NCBI GenBank assembly: GCA_002839245.1
Contig: PGXR01000179.1
Span: forward strand, 1 to 11,339
Source of the DNA: Spirochaetae bacterium HGW-Spirochaetae-7
GTDB taxonomy: Bacteria; Spirochaetota; Spirochaetia; Treponematales; UBA12059
Reading direction: 5' to 3'
Length of the DNA stretch: 11,339 nt
Shown piece by piece: positions 6,657 through 11,339 of the stretch; position 1 is the stretch's first letter, and the number at the start of each line of letters is the position of its first letter. The translations under genes were made by a program, and so were the position numbers. The notes beneath the pieces are model-generated. The model worked only from the letters and a program-made list of their open reading frames with translations. It did no database searches and had not been told where the DNA came from.

Positions 6657-6678
6657 CATGGGCCGGCGTTTTCGTTTT
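6646..6678 (+). terminator. Intrinsic terminator (his attenuator)
   Basis: ACGCCGGCC (6646-6654) and GGCCGGCGT (6661-6669) form a perfect nine-bp GC-rich stem with a GCCATG loop, followed by TTTTCGTTTT (6669-6678). It lies 29 nt after the leader stop and 78 nt before hisG. It would also stop read-through from cheX. Confidence 0.9.
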
Positions 6679-6711
6679 CCCAGGGCATTTCGCCTTCGAG
6701 AGACGAACGCC

Positions 6712-6729
6712 GCCAAGGCAGCCAAGGCG
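6712..6729 (+). repeat. Tandem 9-nt direct repeat before hisG
   Basis: GCCAAGGCA is followed directly by GCCAAGGCG between the attenuator and the hisG ribosome-binding site. Two units only; I cannot assign a function. Confidence 0.4.
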
Positions 6730-6755
6730 TGAACCTCGGAAGGAGCGGATGAATC

Positions 6756-7625
6756 ATGGAACGAAAAGAAGGAATCCTGCGGCTGGCGCTGCCCAAGGGC
6801 AGGATGCAGGAAGGCGTGCTGCGCCTCCTGTCCGAGGCCGGACTCGACATGAGGACGGCGGAACGGGATTACCGGCCGTCGGCGGTCGTCGACGGGCTCG
6901 ACGTGAAGGTGCTCAAGCCGCAGAACATCATCGAGATGCTCGATATAGGCAGCCGCGACCTGGGTTTCGCCGGGGCGGACTGGGTGGCGGAGCTGGGCAT
7001 CGACCTGGTCGAGGTGATGGATACCGGTCTCGATCCGGTGCGTCTCGTCGCGGCCGCGCCGACCTCGATACTGGAAGACGGCAAGCTGCCGTCCCGCCGC
7101 CTCGTCGTGGCCAGCGAGTACGAAGGACTGACCAGGCGGTGGATAGCGGCGCAGGGCATGGATGCGGAGTTCGTGCGCTCGTACGGCGCCACCGAAGTGT
7201 TCCCGCCGGAGGACGCTGACTGTATCGTCGACAATACCGCCACCGGTTCGACCTTGAGGGCTAACGGACTGACCATCGTGGACGAGGTGATGCGAAGCAC
7301 GACGAGGCTGTATGCCAACAAGCACGCGATGGACGACCCGGCGCGCAGGGAGCGCATAGAGTGGTTCGCGATGCTGTGCCAGAGCGTGCTCGAAGCTCGC
7401 AGCCGCGTGATGCTCGAGGTGAATATCGATGCATCCAGGCTCGAATCGCTCATCGAGATACTGCCGGCGATGAAGGAACCGACCGTATCCAGGCTTATGG
7501 GCGATGCCGGCTACGCCGTCAAGATAGCCGCTCCGCGCTCGGTCCTGCCTAACCTGATACCGGCGATCCGCGCCTGCGGCGGCACCGGGATCATCATCAC
7601 CCAGCCAAGCCAGATAGTCCCATGA
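6756..7625 (+). CDS. hisG: ATP phosphoribosyltransferase, long form
   Basis: First enzyme of histidine synthesis: it joins ATP and PRPP to give phosphoribosyl-ATP. The product is 289 residues, the length of the long, self-regulated HisG, so a HisZ partner is not required. The catalytic domain begins LRLALPKGRM (8-17). The PRPP-binding loop is DCIVDNTATGSTLRANG (155-171). The C-terminal ACT-like domain, which in the family binds histidine for feedback inhibition, spans about 217-289, with the typical AMKEPTVSRL (238-247) and a GTGIIITQPSQIV ending (276-288). The ATG at 6756 is preferred because AGGAG (6741-6745) is ten bases upstream; the ATG at 6749 is out of frame and too close to that site. 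It is therefore under two controls visible here: the attenuator upstream, and probable allosteric inhibition through its own C-terminal domain. Confidence 0.97.
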   Translation: MERKEGILRLALPKGRMQEGVLRLLSEAGLDMRTAERDYRPSAVVDGLDVKVLKPQNIIEMLDIGSRDLGFAGADWVAELGIDLVEVMDTGLDPVRLVAAAPTSILEDGKLPSRRLVVASEYEGLTRRWIAAQGMDAEFVRSYGATEVFPPEDADCIVDNTATGSTLRANGLTIVDEVMRSTTRLYANKHAMDDPARRERIEWFAMLCQSVLEARSRVMLEVNIDASRLESLIEILPAMKEPTVSRLMGDAGYAVKIAAPRSVLPNLIPAIRACGGTGIIITQPSQIVP

Positions 7626-8722
7626 CCTGCCGCGCTCCCGACAGGCGTTCCTCCGTCTCGCCATGGATAGCCGCGAGCAGCGCCTACAGCCCGAGGAAAC
7701 CCGATACGCGCATCACCTGGTTCCTCGACGCCAACGAGGGGCGGACCTCCCGCGGCGTCATCGCCGCCATGGAGGCCGCCATTTCCAGCCCCTCGGGAGG
7801 CGTCAACCGCTATCCGTCGTTCTTCGAGCTTGAAGCCGTCCTGGCAGCCCGTTGGGGAGTCGTACCGGCCAGGGTCGTCGTGACGGCTGGCGGCGACGAC
7901 GCCATCAGCCGCATCTGCGCCACGAGGCTGGCGCCGGGCTCCAGGATGCTCGTGCACGAGCCGGCGTTCGAGATGTTCGGGGTCTACGCCCGGTCACGCG
8001 GCGCCGAACTGCTCCCGATTGGCTGGCTTGACGGCGAGGCGTTTCCGCTGGCGGAGACTGTCCAGGCGATAGAAGGCGATCCGTCCCTCGGGCTTGCCAG
8101 CGTCGTTTCGCCGTCCAATCCGACAGGCAACGCGGTAGACATGCCCCAAGCGCTGGCTGTCGCCGACGCCTGCGCGCGCAGCGACGCGGCCTTCCTGTTC
8201 GACGCGGCCTACGGCGAGTTCGCCGACGTCGACCCGAGCCAGGTGCTGGTTTCGGACGGGTCTGCCTACGTAGTGCGCAGCTTCTCCAAGGCTTACGGCC
8301 TGGCCGGTCTCAGGCTTGGCTACGCGATAGCGCCGGGAGAGAAGGAAGCCTCGGCGCTCCGGGCCTGCGGAATGCCGTACCCCAGTTCCGCGCTCTCCGT
8401 CGTGGCCGCTTTCGCCGCCCTGGCCGATACGGAGGCGCTCTCGTCGGCCGTGGCAACGGCACGAGCCGAGCGGGCATCGATGGCGGCCCGCCTGCGGGAA
8501 CTGGGAGCGCGGGTCGCCGAACCCGCCGCCAACTTCGTGCTGGCCAGGGTCCTGGACCCCGCAGGCCTGGCCGAGCGGCTGGCTGACCATGGCATAGCCA
8601 TCAGGAGCTTCGACGGGCGGCCGCTCCTTGCGGACGCCGTCAGGATAAGCTGCCCCTGCGATCCAGCCGGACTATCGGCCGTCCTATCGGCTCTTGACCA
8701 GGCAAAGGAGTGCATCGGATGA
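7622..8722 (+). CDS. hisC: Histidinol-phosphate aminotransferase
   Basis: A PLP-dependent fold-type I aminotransferase that converts imidazole-acetol phosphate and glutamate to histidinol phosphate. The product is 366 residues, normal for HisC. Visible motifs: SPSNPTGN (163-170, containing the PLP-contacting Asn), DAAYGEF (194-200), the lysine loop SFSKAYGLAGLRLGY (220-234; Lys223 forms the Schiff base) and RISC (341-344; the Arg expected to hold the substrate carboxylate). ANEG (37-40) and NRYP (62-65) match the N-terminal HisC region. The ATG overlaps the hisG stop as ATGA and has no clear ribosome-binding site of its own, implying coupled translation. The position in a his operon supports HisC over other class-I/II aminotransferases of similar sequence. 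Confidence 0.93.
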   Translation: MTCRAPDRRSSVSPWIAASSAYSPRKPDTRITWFLDANEGRTSRGVIAAMEAAISSPSGGVNRYPSFFELEAVLAARWGVVPARVVVTAGGDDAISRICATRLAPGSRMLVHEPAFEMFGVYARSRGAELLPIGWLDGEAFPLAETVQAIEGDPSLGLASVVSPSNPTGNAVDMPQALAVADACARSDAAFLFDAAYGEFADVDPSQVLVSDGSAYVVRSFSKAYGLAGLRLGYAIAPGEKEASALRACGMPYPSSALSVVAAFAALADTEALSSAVATARAERASMAARLRELGARVAEPAANFVLARVLDPAGLAERLADHGIAIRSFDGRPLLADAVRISCPCDPAGLSAVLSALDQAKECIG

Positions 8723-9366
8723 ACAAGCCAGTTGCGGCGCGAAGAGCCGTCGTTCGGAGGGAAACCAGGGAGACCCGCGTCAGCGTCGAACTCGTCCTCG
8801 AGCCGGGTCCGGTCGATGTCAGGACGGGCATAGGCTTCCTTGACCACCTGCTGTCGAGCCTGGCGTTCCACGGCGGCCTTTCCCTGACGCTGTCGTGCGA
8901 CGGCGACCTGGAGGTCGACGACCACCACAGCGCCGAGGATTGCGCCCTGGCGCTCGGCGCGGCGCTCGGGCAGGCGCTCGGCGACAAGGCGGGCATCCGT
9001 CGATTCGGCTCGGCCTACGCTCCCCTGGACGAATCGCTGGCCCGGGCGGTAGTCGACCTGTCGGGCCGTCCATTTTCTTGCGTTGAGCTGGGCCTGACGC
9101 GGGAGGCCATCGGAGGCCTGGCCTGCGAGAATGTCGCGCACGTCGTCTCCAGCCTCGCTACGGCCGCGATGGCGACGATACACCTGGACGTGATACGCGG
9201 CCAGAACGACCACCACCGCGCCGAGGCGGCCTTCAAGGCGCTCGCGCTGGCTCTCCGCGATGCGATGGCAGTCGACCCATCCCGTGGCGCGGCCATCCCC
9301 AGCACCAAGGGCACGCTCGGCTCGCCCGATGCGGCGTCCATGGCGTCGCATGAGGCGGCTCCATGA
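8719..9366 (+). CDS. hisB: Imidazoleglycerol-phosphate dehydratase (monofunctional)
   Basis: Dehydrates imidazole-glycerol phosphate to imidazole-acetol phosphate using a metal centre. The product is 215 residues. The metal-binding and family motifs are all present: GIGFLDHLL (37-45), DDHHSAED (67-74), GQNDHHRAEAAFKALA (161-176) and IPSTKGTL (193-200). There is no N-terminal histidinol-phosphatase domain, unlike enteric HisB, so that step needs a separate enzyme. About 15 residues rich in Ala and Ser extend past the usual C-terminus. The start is ATG at 8719: it overlaps the hisC stop as ATGA, and AAAGGAG ends eight bases upstream. The alternative GTG at 8710 would use the last base of that ribosome-binding site and is rejected. 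Confidence 0.96.
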   Translation: MNKPVAARRAVVRRETRETRVSVELVLEPGPVDVRTGIGFLDHLLSSLAFHGGLSLTLSCDGDLEVDDHHSAEDCALALGAALGQALGDKAGIRRFGSAYAPLDESLARAVVDLSGRPFSCVELGLTREAIGGLACENVAHVVSSLATAAMATIHLDVIRGQNDHHRAEAAFKALALALRDAMAVDPSRGAAIPSTKGTLGSPDAASMASHEAAP

Positions 9367-10871
9367 GCCTGCCTTCCAGACCGCTGGTGGCCATCGTCGA
9401 TACCGGCCGCTCCAACGCGGCGAGCCTGATGGCCGCCCTCGAGCGCGCCGGAGCCAGCACCAGCCTGACGACCGATCCGGCGGTCGTCAGGGCGGCGGCC
9501 TTCGCGGTGCTGCCCGGGGTAGGCGCGTTCGGGCCGGTCGCTGACAGGCTGCGCTCCATGGGAGTCGACGCGGCCCTCGGCGAGCGGATAGAGCGGGGAG
9601 CGCCGACTCTGGGAGCGTGCCTGGGCATGCAGCTTTTCTTCGACTCGAGCGAGGAGTCCCCGGGAGCGCGCGGCATCGGCGCCATCCCTGGCGTGATCAC
9701 GGCGTACGGCCCAGGAGTACGCTCGCCGCAGTTCGGATGGAACAGGATATCGTCGCCTGCCGGCGCTTCGGCAGTCGAGTCTGCCGCGGCAGGCGGGCCT
9801 TCCGGCGGCGGGGCGTTCGCGTACTTCGCCAACTCGTTCAAGCTGGACGAGGCGCCTCAAGGATGGATGGCCGCGACGGCTATCTACGGAGCGCCGTTCG
9901 TCGCCGCGATAGAGCGCGGCCCGGTGCTGCTATGCCAGTTCCACCCGGAGCTGTCCGGGTCCTGGGGACAGACCCTGCTGGAGCTCTGGCTCGCACGCGG
10001 CGTTGCCGCATCGACTTTCGCACGGCCGGCGCCGATGCTGGCCGCCTCGTTCGGGAAACCGGCCGGTGGCGCGCTGCCGGGCCAACCGGGCGTTGCCGGC
10101 CGCCATATCCCGCGAATCATTCCCTGCCTCGACGTCGCAGGCGGCAGGGTAGTCAAGGGCGTCAGGTTCGAGGAACTGCGCGACTCGGGCGACCCGGCGG
10201 AGCTGGCCGCTCGCTACGAAGCCGAAGGCGCCGACGAACTGGTCATCCTCGACATCACGGCAGGGGTCGACGGCAAGGACACCGCGGTCGGGACCGTTCG
10301 TGCGGTCAGGAGCCGCATCGGCGTGCCCCTTTGCGTCGGAGGCGGTATCCGCCGCCTGGAGGACGCCGAACGGGTCCTCAGGGCGGGAGCGGACAAGGTG
10401 TCGCTCAACTCTATGGCCTTCAGGAATCCCGCCCTGCTTTCGGAGATTGCCCGGGAGTTCGGCCGTCAATGCTGCGTGGTCGCCATCGACGCGACCAGGC
10501 GCGGCGCGAGCCCGCAGGCTGACGGCATCCCCCTGGTCGTCCTCGACGCCGGCAGGACGGTCACCGATACTCCGGTGGACGAGTGGATACGCCGCGCAGT
10601 CGATGCCGGCGCCGGCGAAATCCTTTTGACCAGCCGCGACCGTGACGGAACCCGCTCCGGCTACGACCTCGAACTGCTGAGGTCCGCGGTCGAAGCAGCT
10701 CCGGGGACGCCGGTCATCGCCTCGGGCGGCGCGGCGAGTCCGGAGCAGATACTCGACGGCCTGCGGGCCGGCGCTGACGCCGCCCTGCTCGCCGGAGCCT
10801 TGCACGACGGTTCCCTCACCATAGGCACTATCAAGAATCACTTGCGCCGCAATGGCGTGGAGGCTCGCTGA
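9363..10871 (+). CDS. hisHF: Fused imidazole-glycerol-phosphate synthase (HisH-HisF)
   Basis: One continuous 502-residue frame carries both subunits. HisH glutaminase (about 6-213): PGVGAF (51-56), nucleophile Cys86 in GACLGMQ, and His194/Glu196 in CQFHPE. A linker of about 34 residues rich in Ala, Pro and Gly (214-247) follows. HisF cyclase (about 248-500): RIIPCLDV (251-258, catalytic Asp257), DELVILDIT (291-299), VGGGIR (325-330), GADKVSLNS (342-350), VAIDA (373-377, catalytic Asp376), GEILLTSRDRDGT (418-430) and ASGGAAS (453-459). Glutamine-derived ammonia and PRFAR give imidazole-glycerol phosphate and AICAR. The ammonia-gate residues of T. maritima HisF (R5, E46, K99, E167) are kept as R251, E292, K345 and E419. 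In the HisH part the usual interface Lys after HPE is Leu197, and two conserved His are Gln123 and Asn157. The gene overlaps hisB as ATGA; no internal start with a ribosome-binding site exists at the junction. Confidence 0.95.
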   Translation: MSLPSRPLVAIVDTGRSNAASLMAALERAGASTSLTTDPAVVRAAAFAVLPGVGAFGPVADRLRSMGVDAALGERIERGAPTLGACLGMQLFFDSSEESPGARGIGAIPGVITAYGPGVRSPQFGWNRISSPAGASAVESAAAGGPSGGGAFAYFANSFKLDEAPQGWMAATAIYGAPFVAAIERGPVLLCQFHPELSGSWGQTLLELWLARGVAASTFARPAPMLAASFGKPAGGALPGQPGVAGRHIPRIIPCLDVAGGRVVKGVRFEELRDSGDPAELAARYEAEGADELVILDITAGVDGKDTAVGTVRAVRSRIGVPLCVGGGIRRLEDAERVLRAGADKVSLNSMAFRNPALLSEIAREFGRQCCVVAIDATRRGASPQADGIPLVVLDAGRTVTDTPVDEWIRRAVDAGAGEILLTSRDRDGTRSGYDLELLRSAVEAAPGTPVIASGGAASPEQILDGLRAGADAALLAGALHDGSLTIGTIKNHLRRNGVEAR

Positions 10872-11339
10872 TGCTCATTCCTTCAATCGATATCATGGGC
10901 GGCAAGTCCGTCCAGCTCGTCGGCGGCGAGCGCTTCGAACTAGACTGCGGCGATCCGCTCGAGCTCGCCGCCAGGTTCTCCGTTCTCGGGGAGCTGGCGG
11001 TCGTCGACCTGGACGCGGCCCTCGGAAAGGGGTCGAACCTGGACCTGGTCGCCGAGATAGCCTCGCGCTATCCCTGCAGGGTCGGTGGAGGCGTACGCGA
11101 CGGACGGACGATGACCAGGCTCCTGGACTCAGGCGCCCGCTCGGTCATGGTCGGGACGATGGCCACGCCCGAGTTCCTGTCAGCCTTCCCCAAGGACCGC
11201 CTCGTCGCGGCGCTCGACAACAGGAAGGGCGTCGTCATGACCGAGGGCTGGAAAACGAGCTCGGGCGAATCGGTAGCGGCCAGGGCGGCCGAACTTGCGC
11301 CGCATGTCGGCGGCTTTCTCGTCACGGCGATAGAAATCG
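10871..11339 (+). CDS. hisA: HisA-like ProFAR isomerase, N-terminal part (runs off right edge)
   Basis: The first 156 codons of a (beta/alpha)8-barrel; full HisA is about 240 residues. It isomerises ProFAR to PRFAR, the substrate of the HisF domain encoded just upstream. Seen: IPSIDIMGGKSVQLVGG (3-19) with the catalytic-acid/base position Asp7, VVDLDAALGKG (44-54), RVGGGVRDG (70-78), VGTMA (94-98), the second catalytic Asp at 116 (AALD) and GW at 126-127. It differs from typical bacterial HisA: Gln replaces the usual Arg in the V-R-L stretch, the second-half phosphate region reads VTAIEI, and the overall pattern recalls the more divergent subgroup that includes eukaryotic HisA. The ATG shares one base with the hisHF stop (TGATG) and has GGAGG (10859-10863) seven bases upstream. 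Activity cannot be judged without the missing C-terminus. Confidence 0.9.
   Translation, partial: MLIPSIDIMGGKSVQLVGGERFELDCGDPLELAARFSVLGELAVVDLDAALGKGSNLDLVAEIASRYPCRVGGGVRDGRTMTRLLDSGARSVMVGTMATPEFLSAFPKDRLVAALDNRKGVVMTEGWKTSSGESVAARAAELAPHVGGFLVTAIEI

Noticed and set aside
6617..6678. A tRNA-His T-box riboswitch before hisG
   Set aside because: No T-box consensus, specifier loop or long structured leader; the His-rich frame and short leader fit ribosome-mediated attenuation.
6312..7664. A 450-codon minus-strand frame across cheX, the his leader and hisG
   Set aside because: Rich in His/Arg, covers the attenuator and the antisense of a clear hisG; a shadow frame.
8710..8718. An upstream GTG start for hisB
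   Set aside because: It overlaps the AAAGGAG ribosome-binding site; the ATG at 8719 has ideal spacing and the ATGA overlap seen at the neighbouring junctions.
8320..9351. A 343-codon minus-strand frame opposite hisC/hisB
   Set aside because: Antisense to two motif-complete enzymes, with no recognisable domain.
10035..10115. A separate internal hisF start in the linker
   Set aside because: The only ATG (10035) has no ribosome-binding site and lies 69 nt before the HisF domain; the frame is continuous without a stop, so a fusion is the simpler reading.

Overview
The window looks like a chromosomal segment of a GC-rich bacterium (roughly two-thirds G+C by eye). A spirochaete is my best guess: there is a CheX-type CheY phosphatase, a MoxR/VWA envelope operon, and free use of ATA (Ile) and AGG (Arg) codons despite the high GC. 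This assignment is an inference and no 16S or marker gene is present. There are no tRNAs, rRNAs, transposons or CRISPR repeats. All of the DNA is either coding or short, recognisable regulatory sequence.

Left half (1-5936, minus strand, transcribed right to left): a tightly overlapping six-gene operon. In transcription order it holds a large membrane-anchored VWA-domain protein (3806-5936, interrupted by an apparent single-base frameshift), an exported/membrane protein of unknown function (2838-3809), a small multi-pass membrane protein (2390-2845), a three-TM protein with an acidic linker (1236-2393), a PrsW-like intramembrane protease candidate (613-1239) and the N-terminal 210 residues of a MoxR AAA+ ATPase (1-632). 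Genes overlap by 4 to 20 nt, so they are probably translationally coupled. A candidate promoter lies so close to the first ATG that its mRNA would have almost no 5' UTR. A perfect 13-bp inverted repeat sits just inside the first gene.

Middle (5937-6755): a divergently transcribed single gene, cheX (6018-6485). Immediately after it comes a complete-looking histidine attenuator: a promoter, a 27-codon leader peptide with five His in seven residues, a mid-leader hairpin, candidate competing long-range helices and a strong intrinsic terminator.

Right half (6756-11339, plus strand): a histidine biosynthesis operon hisG-hisC-hisB-hisHF-hisA, every junction overlapping by 1-4 nt and running off the right edge. 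HisG is the long form with its C-terminal regulatory domain. HisB is the dehydratase only. HisH and HisF are fused into one 502-residue protein, an arrangement normal in fungi and plants but unusual in bacteria. The fused HisH part keeps its catalytic triad but has lost several otherwise conserved residues, including the interface lysine. hisD, hisI/hisE and a histidinol-phosphatase are not in the window.

The strongest observations for follow-up are the his attenuator with its near-leaderless leader peptide, the HisHF fusion with altered interface residues, and the VWA-PrsW-MoxR membrane operon.
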